NCBI RefSeq assembly: GCF_018736085.1
Contig: NZ_CP076134.1
Span: forward strand, 248,001 to 312,000
Reading direction: 5' to 3'
From: Bradyrhizobium sediminis
GTDB lineage: Bacteria; Pseudomonadota; Alphaproteobacteria; Rhizobiales; Xanthobacteraceae
DNA length: 64,000 bases
The notes beneath the pieces are model-generated. The model saw only the letters and a list, made by a program, of their open reading frames with translations, had not been told where the DNA came from and ran no database searches. This document shows, piece after piece, positions 16,701-24,474 of this stretch. The stretch's first letter is position 1, and each line of letters starts with the position of its first letter. Both the position numbers and the translations under genes were made by a program.

Positions 16701-17129
16701 AATCGTTTCGTCAGCCCGGACGGAAAAACCTGCGCGCCGGGACCGGGCGGCCTGCCGGTCGTTCCCGTTCCGAGCATTGCGGGTTGCGGTCCCAACATGC
16801 ACAAGGATCCCAGAAGCGGGTTGTGCGTGGCGGATCAGCCGGCGGGCGGGCCGAGGTCGCAGCGACCGACATGCGGGCCCGATCAGGTCCTGCGTGGAAG
16901 CGCCTGCGTGGACAAACCGCAGCGACGACCGACGTGCGGGCCCGGTCAGGTCCTGCGTGGAAACACCTGTGTGGACATACCCCAGCGACGGCCCAGCTGC
17001 GGGCCCAATCAGATCCTGCGGGGGAACACCTGCGTGAATATCATTCGGCGTCCAATCTTCACTCCCTCGATCCGCAGGTTCGATCGGCGTCCGATTTCTC
17101 CCCCTATGATCCGCAGGTTGGAGAGATAA
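13707..17129 (+). CDS. large exported protein: beta-propeller-like N-terminus and CCPPG repeats
   Basis: 1140 aa. Signal peptide about 1-40 (VAISLFAAVVAFLSSFGDVGSAIAQ). Residues about 60-490 resemble a beta-propeller (SIWKIDGVTGSVSLF, LGGLAFDPDSNSLFAADRDTGMIHRF). Residues about 530-1040 form a tandem, cysteine-rich array of the type CCPPG-x-x-PDP-x-x-G-x-C. Near 17,049 three degenerate repeats RP(T/S)CGP-x-Q-(V/I)LRG-x-x-CV end in an Arg/Pro-rich tail. The start at 13707 follows the previous stop by 5 bases. Likely an extracellular, heavily disulfide-bonded surface or matrix protein; function unknown. Confidence 0.75.
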   Translation: MPSTRHQPASKQGQTVAISLFAAVVAFLSSFGDVGSAIAQNVPTGILTPGNAAVTGFSGAIPPAQIPPGVDPRETTFIDLDGASVRIVDLQNMAGPPNAQLVPAPKPFTVTAAQVGQVFGIVLDNSTPPNIYVAATSAYGLPIVAPAAGGQPLHVKTGAPNASFMPGLWGGAAPNGGPGSIWKIDGVTGSVSLFANVTLDGASNSGPALGGLAFDPDSNSLFAADRDTGMIHRFAMTGAERGRYDHGVQGRTAQGLAPVPFDPRKRLAITNPKFDSEQPATWSYAPPERLIFGLGVSRGRLYYAVAADLQIWSVGISPDGSFASDATREISAPPAAGPTEISKITFDDQGRMYLAERPAPAGAYDFEALTPEGIGRILRYAIIGSYPGAPRIWQQVPDEYAIGVQSQYRNGNGGVAVGFNYDEAGVLDRASCGGFLWSTGERLRKSADPGLAARLRQSGPENVDGLQGNLTELVRPQNVPPLKTYFIDYDDRVDDDAARGHMGDIAIWRVCGPLLRGGWMPPGWMLPAQPPGGGSLWFPPPSKSCPPGQMQPGLQCCPTGSSPDPSGQCKPWCPNGAMDPGSQELCGYGFDNTKFDPNNPGNSKCVDGTSPDPALGMLGCVHASPLFMASVCPAGWSKQNEPKVGLVCAPTAKQLSCGQGEQVSPIDNQCHALCPGGGTAWPAAQCCPPGAVVSVTGQCCPPGSKPDPKSGKCGPPTFSCPPGQLSKIDNICCPAGQVPNNVIGGCCPPGTMPDPVTGICKQTACAVPPNTLVNGKCCSPDDLKPGGACWNCGPGQTPVGPNNFCCDASKVYTDASGAKACCLSGVLKNGQCMGGTPMQPGCSPGSTDPNCCASGYKPAGNTCCLEGQLTTNGVCCPAGQTPSGPNKDQCQPTYTGWIPPWWPNGDKPKDGGGEIPKIPGGGCTGPGCFPLKFCCASGLIPTADGNSCCAPNLMTVFGTCCSAGNPPNPKTGLCTTTVKSLQKCSPGYTQIPDGSCCLNRFVSPDGKTCAPGPGGLPVVPVPSIAGCGPNMHKDPRSGLCVADQPAGGPRSQRPTCGPDQVLRGSACVDKPQRRPTCGPGQVLRGNTCVDIPQRRPSCGPNQILRGNTCVNIIRRPIFTPSIRRFDRRPISPPMIRRLER

Positions 17130-17231
17130 CGCCCGCGACGGTGGCTGGCGGCCTTTCCTATCCGGAACAGGCATGCGATGCTATGATACCCGAGGTTGCA
17201 AAGTCGTTTCATGCCGCGGCGGGGTGATGCC

Positions 17232-19487
17232 ATGAGCCGGAACATCGTCTTGCTGTCCGACGGCACCGGCAATTCCGCGGCGAAGGTCTGGCGCACCAAT
17301 GTCTGGCGCACCTTCGAGGCGCTCGATCTGTCGGACAACGACCAGGTCGCGTTCTACGACGACGGCGTCGGCACCTCGTCGTTCAAGCCGTTGGCGGTTC
17401 TCGGCGGCGCGTTCGGCTTCGGCCTCAAGCGCAATGTCATCGACATCTATAAATTCGCCTGCCGCAACTATCGCGACGAAGACGACCGCCTCTTTGGATT
17501 CGGCTTCAGCCGCGGTGCCTTCACGATCCGCGTCGTCATCGGCCTCATTCTCAATCAGGGACTGGTGACGGCCCAGGATGAAGCGGAACTCGACAAGAAG
17601 GCCCACGCCGCCTACCGCCAATACCGGCGCGAGCGGTACCATACGGTCTGGCACATCGAGGATCTCTTCCGCTGGATCCGCGATCTGTTTCTGCCGAAGG
17701 ATTACGACAAGGCCGACAATCGTCCGGTCTCAAGGGTCAGCTTCGTCGGCGTCTGGGACACCGTTGCCGCTTACGGAATGCCGCTGGACGAGATGACGCG
17801 CGGCATCTCCAGGTACATCTGGCCGCTTGAGCTTCCCAACCATGCGCTCGACCGCGACCGCGTGATGCGCGCCTGTCAGGCGCTCGCACTCGACGAAGAA
17901 CGAACCACGTTTCATCCGGAACTATGGGACGAGCGGGTCGAGCCTCCCGGCGAATTCGATCCGGACAAGGAACGCTTCATCAAGGACGAGCAGATCAGCC
18001 AGGTCTGGTTCGCCGGCGTGCATTCCAACGTCGGCGGCGGCTATCCGGACGATACGCTGGCCTACATTCCCTTCGTTTGGATGATCACCGAGGCGCAACG
18101 TTGCGGTCTGAAGTTCAAGTCGGATGCCGTTCCGCCGCCCGCTGTGCCGGCGGACCCCGATACGTTCAAGAACGCGGTCTCGAAGCGCGACAAGGACGGC
18201 CGCCTTTACGATCCTCGCCAGGGATTGGGCGGCTACTACCGCTACGGGCCACGCAAGCTGGTCCAGCTCTGCAACTACAAATACTCGAAGAATGCAGACG
18301 ACCAAGTCGTGATCGAGCGGCCGAAGATCCACGAAGCCGTGTTCCGGCGGATAAGCAATCATACGCACGCCTATGCCCCGGTCGGCTTGCCGCCCGTCTA
18401 CGACGTCGTCAAGGAAAATGGCGCCATCGTCACGCCCGTTCAGTACGGCTTCGAGACCGACAACGACGCCAGGCTGCGCGCTGACGCTCAGGAACATATC
18501 TGGAATGAAATCTGGAAACGCCGGATCGTGTATTTCGCGACGGTGGCGGCCACGCTGTGGTTGTTTGCCTTTCCGCTGCTCCGCAGCGCGCCGCGATCCG
18601 ACGAATATTCCAGTCCGATACGCTGGGTATCCGATATCATCCGCATCGTCGGCAACTTCCTGCCCGGCTTCGCCGAGACCTGGATCAACGGCTTTGCGCG
18701 CAGCCCCGGCCAGTTCGTCGCGCTGCTGCTTCTGGTCGCCGGCCTGACATGGTTGGGAGCCAGAATCGCATCGCGGATATCCGACCGCATGGGCGCGATC
18801 TGGCGGGGAATTCCCGTTGCGCCACCAGGCCTGCCGGATAACTGGATTTACCGCCTCCGCAGCAGTCCATATTACATTGCGCTGCACGAGGGATTGAAGC
18901 GCAGATGGGCGCCGGCCTTCTTCGCGGCGCTGTTCGTATACCTCGGAGTCACTTTCGCCAGTCACCTGCTCTACAATGTTCAGGACGTTGCGGGCTGGAC
19001 CTGCGTCGAGGACGGCGCCGCCAAGGGCCTTGCGCGAGGCGAAAAGCGCGAAGTCGAGTTCGTAACCTCGAACCTCTGCAACAGGACCGGGGTTTTCGTC
19101 GAGGGCAACGGCGCGAAGTATCACGTGGAAATCAAGGCGACCTCGCCCTGGCGCGACGGCGGCATTCCGTCGGAGCTCGGTGGATTCTACACCACGGATG
19201 CGCCAGCCTGGCATCAACGCGTGGCGCTCATGCTCGGCGGTCCGCTCCGCCGTGAACTGACGCGGCCGTGGTTCAGGCTGGTCCTCCGCTATGGCGCGAC
19301 CGGCGGCGAGGAAGTGTTTCTCGATCCTGATCCCGAGGACGGGACAATCGAAGAGGTCATCAGACCGACCCGCAAGGGCGAATTGTTCGTCTTCGTCAAT
19401 GACGCGGTGATCGGCATCCCCGGGCTTTGCGATTTTTTCTATCGCAACAATGAGGGCGCCGCAAAATTGACAATCACCCGGAGATGA
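17232..19487 (+). CDS. DUF2235 (Tle1-like) alpha/beta hydrolase with membrane segments
   Basis: 751 aa. The N-terminal DUF2235 domain opens SRNIVLLSDGTGNS and has the nucleophile elbow GFSRGA (Ser93), an Asp region VSFVGVWDTVAAYG and a His region WFAGVHSNVGGGYPDD, the Ser-Asp-His set of the phospholipase family that includes type VI effector Tle1. Three hydrophobic segments follow (VYFATVAATLWLFAFPLL, FVALLLLVAGLTWLG, FFAALFVYLGVTFASHLLY), then a soluble tail. No T6SS genes are near and there is no signal peptide, so it is probably an inner-membrane lipase-like enzyme. It lies 102 bases behind the cysteine-rich operon. Confidence 0.85.
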   Translation: MSRNIVLLSDGTGNSAAKVWRTNVWRTFEALDLSDNDQVAFYDDGVGTSSFKPLAVLGGAFGFGLKRNVIDIYKFACRNYRDEDDRLFGFGFSRGAFTIRVVIGLILNQGLVTAQDEAELDKKAHAAYRQYRRERYHTVWHIEDLFRWIRDLFLPKDYDKADNRPVSRVSFVGVWDTVAAYGMPLDEMTRGISRYIWPLELPNHALDRDRVMRACQALALDEERTTFHPELWDERVEPPGEFDPDKERFIKDEQISQVWFAGVHSNVGGGYPDDTLAYIPFVWMITEAQRCGLKFKSDAVPPPAVPADPDTFKNAVSKRDKDGRLYDPRQGLGGYYRYGPRKLVQLCNYKYSKNADDQVVIERPKIHEAVFRRISNHTHAYAPVGLPPVYDVVKENGAIVTPVQYGFETDNDARLRADAQEHIWNEIWKRRIVYFATVAATLWLFAFPLLRSAPRSDEYSSPIRWVSDIIRIVGNFLPGFAETWINGFARSPGQFVALLLLVAGLTWLGARIASRISDRMGAIWRGIPVAPPGLPDNWIYRLRSSPYYIALHEGLKRRWAPAFFAALFVYLGVTFASHLLYNVQDVAGWTCVEDGAAKGLARGEKREVEFVTSNLCNRTGVFVEGNGAKYHVEIKATSPWRDGGIPSELGGFYTTDAPAWHQRVALMLGGPLRRELTRPWFRLVLRYGATGGEEVFLDPDPEDGTIEEVIRPTRKGELFVFVNDAVIGIPGLCDFFYRNNEGAAKLTITRR

Positions 19488-19769
19488 TGCCTGCCCACTG
19501 AACGCCACCCATGAGCATGCCTTGCGGTGCGATGGGATATGCCGCAATGCAGCGCGACCCGGCGCCGGCTTCCTCCGTCCGGCCTGCACAACAGAATTTC
19601 ACCTCAATTTGTTTTCGTCTGACTGAATAGCGCAACGCGCGCTTCTCACCCGCGGAGGATGTGCTAACATTTTCCGCGTCTGATCCATCTCACCAGACCA
19701 AAGTTCGCCTCTCGGACGCTCAAAATAAATAACATACGCGGCCATACCGGCTGCATAGGGAGTGACGCG
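19488..19769. other. intergenic region, nothing recognised
   Basis: 282 bases between the DUF2235 gene and the sorbosone-dehydrogenase-like gene. No convincing frame, RNA or repeat; it should contain the promoter of the gene at 19770. Confidence 0.5.
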
Positions 19770-21032
19770 ATGAAATCGGCTTTCAATCGATCTATCTTTG
19801 CGCTCGCAGCAATCCTGGTTGTCGCGGGGGCCAGTCAGGCTACCGCGCAGCAAAAGCCGCTGAAGAAATACGAATCCGGCACCAAGGAATTCTGGACCCA
19901 CCCGCCGGATGACTGGTTCCTCGGTGATGAAAACGAAGCCCAGAGGGGCCTCGCGCCGCCCTCGGGCCCGCCGACCGGCGCATCGGAAGCCGAACTCGCG
20001 GCGATGATGAAGAAGATCAAGCTGCCGGCGGGCTTCAAGATCGAAGTCTACGCATCCGGCGTGCTGGCCGCGCGGCAGATGGCCTGGGGCGACAAGGGCA
20101 CGCTGTTCGTCGGCTCCTTCGGCCTCGGCAACGTTTACGCAATCACCGAAAGCGGCGGCAAGAAGACGGTCAAGACGGTCATCAAGGGACTGCGGATGCC
20201 GACCGGCCTGGCGTTTCGCGACGGCGCGCTCTACGTCATCGATGTCGACAAGCTGATCAAGTACGAGAATGCCGAAGCCAATCTCGACAAGCTCGGCGCC
20301 GGCAAGGTGGTCTATGACGACATGCCGCCCTATATGGCGCACGGCTGGAAATATATCGCCGTGGACAAGGACGGCTGGTTCTATCTGCCGTTCGGGCCTC
20401 CCTTCAACATCGGGCTCCCGCCGACCAGCGTCTCGCAGATCCGCCGCGTCGATCCCAAGACCGGCAACGCCGAACTGGTGGCGCTCGGCGTCCGCAACAG
20501 CGTCGGCGGCGACGTCGATCCGCGCAGCGGCAAATACTGGTTCACCGAGAACGCCCGCGACTGGATGAGCGATGACATGCCGAGCGACAAGCTCAACATG
20601 ATCTCGAAGATGGGCGAGCATTTCGGCTATCCCTATTGCCACCAGGGTGACCTGCCCGATCCGAAGTTCGCGATGGGCCACAAATGTTCGGAATTCACCC
20701 CGCCGGTACTCAAACTCGGCGCGCATGTGGCTCCGCTCGGCATGAAGTTCTATACCGGCGACCAGTTCCCCGCCGAGTACAAGAACAATATCTTCATCGC
20801 CGAGCACGGCTCCTGGAACCGGCATAAATATCAGGGTGCCCGGATCAAGCGCGTGATCGTCGGGGCCGACGGCAAGAACGCCAAGCAGGAGATCTTTGCG
20901 TCGGGCTGGCTCGAAGGCGACCAGGGCTATCTCGGCCGGCCGGCCGATATCGTGCTCGCCAAGGATGGCTCGATGTTCATCGCCGACGATTGGGCCGGCG
21001 CGATCTATCGCATTAGCTACAGCAAGAAGTAG
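19770..21032 (+). CDS. L-sorbosone dehydrogenase-like PQQ-type beta-propeller protein
   Basis: 420 aa with a signal peptide (MKSAFNRSIFALAAILVVAGASQATAQ), so periplasmic. It has the six-bladed propeller of the soluble aldose/sorbosone dehydrogenases: KLPAGFKIEVYASGVLAARQMAWGDKGTLFVG, GLRMPTGLAFRDGALYV, NSVGGDVDPRSGKYWFTENARDW and FIAEHGSWNR with a downstream GRPADIVLAKDGSMFIADDWAGAIYRI. Enzymes of this group oxidise sugars or aldehydes with PQQ; the actual substrate is unknown. The c4-type cytochrome that follows could accept its electrons. Confidence 0.85.
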   Translation: MKSAFNRSIFALAAILVVAGASQATAQQKPLKKYESGTKEFWTHPPDDWFLGDENEAQRGLAPPSGPPTGASEAELAAMMKKIKLPAGFKIEVYASGVLAARQMAWGDKGTLFVGSFGLGNVYAITESGGKKTVKTVIKGLRMPTGLAFRDGALYVIDVDKLIKYENAEANLDKLGAGKVVYDDMPPYMAHGWKYIAVDKDGWFYLPFGPPFNIGLPPTSVSQIRRVDPKTGNAELVALGVRNSVGGDVDPRSGKYWFTENARDWMSDDMPSDKLNMISKMGEHFGYPYCHQGDLPDPKFAMGHKCSEFTPPVLKLGAHVAPLGMKFYTGDQFPAEYKNNIFIAEHGSWNRHKYQGARIKRVIVGADGKNAKQEIFASGWLEGDQGYLGRPADIVLAKDGSMFIADDWAGAIYRISYSKK

Positions 21033-21046
21033 GGCCGAACAAACAG

Positions 21047-21091
21047 AGGCTGCGGTCGCTCGGGAACGGGTGGCCGCAGCTTCTCTCGTTT
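21047..21091 (+). terminator. probable intrinsic terminator
   Basis: Stem GCTGCGG (21049-21055) pairs with CCGCAGC (21074-21080) over a long loop, followed by TTCTCTCGTTT. It lies just behind the sorbosone-dehydrogenase-like gene. Confidence 0.55.
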
Positions 21092-21119
21092 GATTTCGGC
21101 AAGAGCGATGGAACACGTT

Positions 21120-21209
21120 CGTCATGCCCGGACTTGATCCGGGCATCCATCAAGAAGAACAAACATCTTGCGAGCAGGATGGATTGCCGGGTCAAGCCCG
21201 GCAATGACG
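21120..21209. repeat. intergenic palindromic repeat, CGTCATGCCCGG family
   Basis: Left half CGTCATGCCCGGACTTGATCCGGGCATCCATC, right half GGATTGCCGGGTCAAGCCCGGCAATGACG: two nested hairpins forming one larger imperfect palindrome. Related copies at 29887-29977 and 34039-34133, and a partial one near 52102. The right end supplies a possible ATG (21204) for the cytochrome gene. Confidence 0.85.
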
Positions 21210-21224
21210 ACCGGGAGAAGCGTG

Positions 21225-21806
21225 GTGCGGATTGCCTTAGTCGGGATCTTGCTGGTTGCGGCCATTGTTGGTGCCGGTCCGGCCCAAGCCGCCGACATCG
21301 CCGCCGGCAAGCAAAAGGCCGAACTGTGCATCGCCTGTCACGGTGAAGGCGGCATTTCGCAGACCGAGAATGTTCCCTCGCTCGCGGGCCAGCCCGATCT
21401 GTTCATTCAGTGGCAACTGGTTTTCTTTCGGGCCGGTACACGCAAGAACCAGCAGATGCAGCCGATCATCGAACAGCTCAACAATGAGGATATCCGCAAT
21501 CTCGGCGCCTACTTCGCCTCGCTCACCCCGCCCAAGGGGAAAGTAGACGACAATCCGAGTCTATCCCGCAAGGGCGCGCAGGCCGCCGCGGGGCGGCGCT
21601 GCGCCGCGTGCCATACCGACAGCTATGCCGGGACCAAGGCGGTCGCCCGCGTCGCCGGCCAACGCCAGGAATACCTCTTGAAGGCGTTGCACGACTACAA
21701 GTCGGGGGTGCGATCCGGCGGCGGCATGGCGGCGATGGCGGACGTCGCCTATTCCCTCAGCGAAGAGGAAATCGAGGCATTGGCCCATTATCTTGCGCAT
21801 TTGTAG
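21225..21806 (+). CDS. c4-type di-heme cytochrome c
   Basis: Periplasmic electron carrier with two heme-binding motifs, CIACH and CAACH, in two homologous halves (GKQKAELCIACHGEGG; GRRCAACHTDSYAG), and the distal ligand regions (NLGAYFASL; EIEALAHYLAHL). The signal peptide is RIALVGILLVAAIVGAGPAQA. I favour a GTG start at 21225 because GGGAGAAG lies just upstream; an ATG at 21204 sits inside the palindromic repeat with no ribosome-binding site. The gene follows the sorbosone-dehydrogenase-like gene, a likely electron donor. Confidence 0.85.
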   Translation: MRIALVGILLVAAIVGAGPAQAADIAAGKQKAELCIACHGEGGISQTENVPSLAGQPDLFIQWQLVFFRAGTRKNQQMQPIIEQLNNEDIRNLGAYFASLTPPKGKVDDNPSLSRKGAQAAAGRRCAACHTDSYAGTKAVARVAGQRQEYLLKALHDYKSGVRSGGGMAAMADVAYSLSEEEIEALAHYLAHL

Positions 21807-21823
21807 CCGCGCATTTTTGTATT

Positions 21824-21963
21824 CGTCGTCCCGGACAAGTGAGCGCAGCGAACGCGATCCGGGATCCATACCGCGTGATCTGTCGTTAGGGCGCCATGTC
21901 GGACGTTTTCGGCCACAAACTACCGCCGCGGAGTTATGGGTCCCGGCGTTCGCCGGGACGACG
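21824..21963. repeat. intergenic palindromic repeat, CGTCGTCCCGG family
   Basis: Outer arms CGTCGTCCCGG (21824) and CCGGGACGACG (ending 21963), with inner sequences GAGCGCAGCGAACGCGATCC and GGGTCCCGGCGTTCGCCGGG. Placed between converging genes. Related in design to the CGTCATTCCGG family but with different arms. Confidence 0.75.
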
Positions 21964-21973
21964 AGAGAGCGCC

Positions 21974-22894
21974 TCACCCCCGTTGCTTCTCATACGCCTT
22001 GAGATGCGTGTAGGCGATGCGCAGCCTTGGCACCGGCACCTTGGCGGCATCGCCGCGCGCAATCAGATCGCCGATCACGTGATCAGCCTCGACGGGCGCG
22101 CCCGCCTTGATGTCGCGAAACATCGACGCGGTGATCTGCGAGCCTTCGGCGGTCAGCAAGCCGCGCGTGCGCTGGAAGAACGGCCCGCTCGGCGCATGGC
22201 CCTCGGCTTCAGCAACCTCGCTGCATTCATCGAGCACGCCGAGGATGAAATCCTTGCCGCCGGGCGCCGCGAGGATGTTGCCGACCGAGCTGCGCATCAG
22301 GCAGGTCGAGGCCGCCAGCGAGGCGAGGAATACCCATTTCTCCCACATTTCCTGCACGATGTTTTCGCTGGCCACCGAACCGAACCGGCCGCTCGCCATC
22401 ACCTCGGCGATGGCGCGGACCCGGTCCGACAACTTGCCGTCGCGTTCGCCGAAATTGAGCGATTGCATCGGATTGAGCTGAACCACCTCGCGCGCCTCAT
22501 TGAGGGTGGCGGCGATCGCGCAGAGCCCGCCCAGCACGCGCTCGCGTCCGAATCTGGCGTCGAGCACGTCGAGATGCAGCATGCCGTTGAGTAGCGGGAT
22601 GATCGCGGTCTGCGGCCCGACCGCCGGCGCAAACGACGTGATGGCGTCGTCGAGATCGAACGCCTTGCAGCTCAGCAATACGACGTCGAATTTTTCGTCG
22701 AATTTGCCCGCCTGCACGGTGGGTGGATTCTTCAGCGTCACGTCGCCGTTCGGACTCTTGATCACGAGGCCGGCGGAGGCCAGTTCGGCGGCGCGCTTGG
22801 GGCGGACCAGGAACGTGACGTCGCGGCCGGCCTCGAGCATCCTGCCGCCGAAATATCCGCCGATGGCGCCGGCGCCGACCACGAGAATGCGCAT
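21974..22894 (-). CDS. panE: 2-dehydropantoate 2-reductase (ketopantoate reductase)
   Basis: 306 aa, cytoplasmic. It reduces ketopantoate to pantoate with NADPH in pantothenate/CoA synthesis. The NADPH-binding start MRILVVGAGAIGGYFGGRML is typical, followed by LLSCKAFDLDDAI and the C-terminal catalytic domain with EKWVFLASLAASTCLM and the MFRDIKAGAPVEADHVIGDL substrate motif. Length and motifs match the family, although paralogues of PanE act on other 2-keto acids and this may be one of them. A GCGAATAG array lies between it and the gene upstream at 23628. Confidence 0.9.
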   Translation of the reverse strand: MRILVVGAGAIGGYFGGRMLEAGRDVTFLVRPKRAAELASAGLVIKSPNGDVTLKNPPTVQAGKFDEKFDVVLLSCKAFDLDDAITSFAPAVGPQTAIIPLLNGMLHLDVLDARFGRERVLGGLCAIAATLNEAREVVQLNPMQSLNFGERDGKLSDRVRAIAEVMASGRFGSVASENIVQEMWEKWVFLASLAASTCLMRSSVGNILAAPGGKDFILGVLDECSEVAEAEGHAPSGPFFQRTRGLLTAEGSQITASMFRDIKAGAPVEADHVIGDLIARGDAAKVPVPRLRIAYTHLKAYEKQRG

Positions 22895-22924
22895 TGCTTG
22901 GCTTCCTTCTTGTTATTGTTGGAC

Positions 22925-22999
22925 GGCGAATAGCGAATAGCGAATAGCGAATGGCGAATGGACTTTCCCTATTCGCTATTCGCCACTCCCCATTCGCTA
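22925..22999. repeat. GCGAATAG tandem array with inverted arm
   Basis: Three consecutive GCGAATAG units and two GCGAATG(G) units are followed, after GACTTTCC, by an inverse arm CTATTCGCTATTCGCCACTCCCCATTCGC. It can fold into a long imperfect hairpin. Same family as 2464-2522. Confidence 0.75.
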
Positions 23000-23001
23000 G
23001 A

Positions 23002-23628
23002 TTACTTCCCCGCAATCAGTTCCTCGACCTCGCGCAACTGCTCCTTGCCGAAGAACATCTCCTTGCCGACGAAGAAGGTCGGCGAGCCGAATGCGCCGCG
23101 CTCGACTGCTTCTTGCGTGTTCTCGATCAGCTTCGCCTTGACGTCCGGCTCCTGCGCGCGTGCGAACAGCTTTGCCGCATCGAGGCCGGACGCCGTGAGC
23201 GCCTCGATCGCCACTTCGGGGTCGTCCATCTTTTTGGGTTCGACCCACATGTGATGAAACGCCGCTTCGACATATTTCTCGAACACGCCCTCCAGCTGCG
23301 CAGCGACGGCAGCACGCATCAGATTGAGGGTGTTGACCGGAAAGAACGGGTTCCAGACGTAGGGCCTGACCTGGAAGCGCTTCAGGAAGCGTTCGGTCTC
23401 CAGCGCGTTGAACTCGGGCTTGTTCTTGACGCCGGCAAGCGTTTCGGCGGGGGATCTGTTGTTGGTGGCCTTGAAGATGCCGCCGAGCAGGATCGGCACA
23501 TATTCGAATTTCACGCCGGTCCGCTTTTCGATCGCCGGAATCGCCTCATGGCTGAGGAAAGCGTTGGGGCTGCCGAAATCGAACAGGAATTGCGGGGCGG
23601 TCGGACTCAACGGCAGTCTCCCTGACAC
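23002..23628 (-). CDS. 2-hydroxychromene-2-carboxylate isomerase family protein (DsbA fold)
   Basis: 208 aa GSH-dependent isomerase of the kappa-GST/DsbA-like fold, known from naphthalene and related aromatic degradation; many members have unknown substrates. FLFDFGSPNAFLSHEAIP carries the catalytic Ser (SPN) in place of the CxxC of DsbA, and GAFGSPTFFVGKEMFFGKEQL is the conserved cis-Pro and glutathione-site region. The start is GTG at 23626-23628. No other aromatic-degradation genes lie beside it. Confidence 0.87.
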   Translation of the reverse strand: MSGRLPLSPTAPQFLFDFGSPNAFLSHEAIPAIEKRTGVKFEYVPILLGGIFKATNNRSPAETLAGVKNKPEFNALETERFLKRFQVRPYVWNPFFPVNTLNLMRAAVAAQLEGVFEKYVEAAFHHMWVEPKKMDDPEVAIEALTASGLDAAKLFARAQEPDVKAKLIENTQEAVERGAFGSPTFFVGKEMFFGKEQLREVEELIAGK

Positions 23629-23685
23629 GACGGTTCTTATATGATCCCTGTCATTTCAACAGCGTAGCGGGTCGCATGTGCGGGA

Positions 23686-24312
23686 TCAACCGGCGGCGCC
23701 CTCCTGCGCTTCGCGCTCGAACGCCGCTGCGGCGAGCCGGCGCGCGTGATCGCGCACGTCGGCGGGCCAGGAGGCGGTCCATGCCTGAAATCGTTCGGCG
23801 TCGCCTGCAAACAGCGCGCGCGCCACTTCCTCGTAATGCGGCTTGTTTTCCGCCATTGCGGCGATGAAGCGGTAAGCCGCTTCCCGCGCGTGCCTGATGC
23901 GGTCCTTGTCCCGGTTGGCGCGCCTGGCCTCGTCGACCAGTCTGCGCAGCGCTACCGACGCGCCGCCATTCTGCTGCGCCAGCCATTCCCAGTGCCGCGG
24001 CAGCAGCGTGACTTCGCGCGCGACCACACCGAGTTTGGGACGGCCGGGGCCGCGTGGTGCGGGCGGCGCGGCATCATCTTCCCGGGCAGGCGCGTCAGCC
24101 GCTTTGGGCAATCGCGCCAGCACATCCTCGACCGAGCCGCGAAAATCGAGGTCGATCGGGCCGCCGCTGCTGCCGTCGAACACCAGCACCGATGCATCCT
24201 TGCGTCGGTCGAGCGCCTCCTTGGCTGCGCGGGCAACCTCGCGCAGATCGCCGGATGCAATACAGCGGTCGCCATCGAAGGCGATGTAGGCGGGGTCGGG
24301 TCCCGGATTCAT
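23686..24312 (-). CDS. DUF2239 family protein
   Basis: 208 aa, function unknown. The N-terminal half (YIAFDGDRCIASGDLREVARAAKEAL; SVLVFDGSSGGPIDLDFRGSVEDVLARL) is the DUF2239 signature. A linker with GRPKLGVVAREVTLLPRHWEWL leads to a helical C-terminus. The start MNPGPDPAY (24310-24312) is chosen over a longer frame. It is divergent from the GST gene, and the intergenic space holds two ATCCGGGT-centred sites, also found before the GIY-YIG gene (25294) and the P-loop gene (45645), so these genes are probably co-regulated. Confidence 0.85.
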   Translation of the reverse strand: MNPGPDPAYIAFDGDRCIASGDLREVARAAKEALDRRKDASVLVFDGSSGGPIDLDFRGSVEDVLARLPKAADAPAREDDAAPPAPRGPGRPKLGVVAREVTLLPRHWEWLAQQNGGASVALRRLVDEARRANRDKDRIRHAREAAYRFIAAMAENKPHYEEVARALFAGDAERFQAWTASWPADVRDHARRLAAAAFEREAQEGAAG

Positions 24313-24337
24313 GACAAGCTCCTCAATTCCAAGCCTG

Positions 24338-24383
24338 TTATTATCCGGGTGAATTGGCATCGTCAATAACATCCGGGTAATAT
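24338..24383. promoter_or_regulatory. two operator-like sites ATCCGGGT between DUF2239 and GST genes
   Basis: ATTATCCGGGTGAATT (core 24343-24350) and AATAACATCCGGGTAATAT (core 24371-24378), 28 bp apart, in a short AT-rich divergent promoter region. The same core recurs upstream of genes at 25294 and 45645. Confidence 0.65.
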
Positions 24384-24474
24384 AGTCCGTTTGCGGCATC
24401 TCGACTTTCCGGTGTGCGGCTGGCACGACCACGCACCACCGCTGCCGATCCGCCGCGCTCCCGGGAGAAACGCC

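Noticed and set aside
15309..17174. 621-aa minus-strand frame opposite the CCPPG-repeat protein
   Set aside because: Arg/Ala-rich antisense shadow without domain motifs; the opposite strand encodes clear repeats.
17232..19487. Type VI secretion effector Tle1
   Set aside because: Only the DUF2235 domain matches; no VgrG, immunity or T6SS genes nearby, and it carries several membrane helices.
22921..22999. Possible CRISPR array (GCGAATAG repeats)
   Set aside because: Units are only eight bases, contiguous and without spacers; no cas genes in the window.
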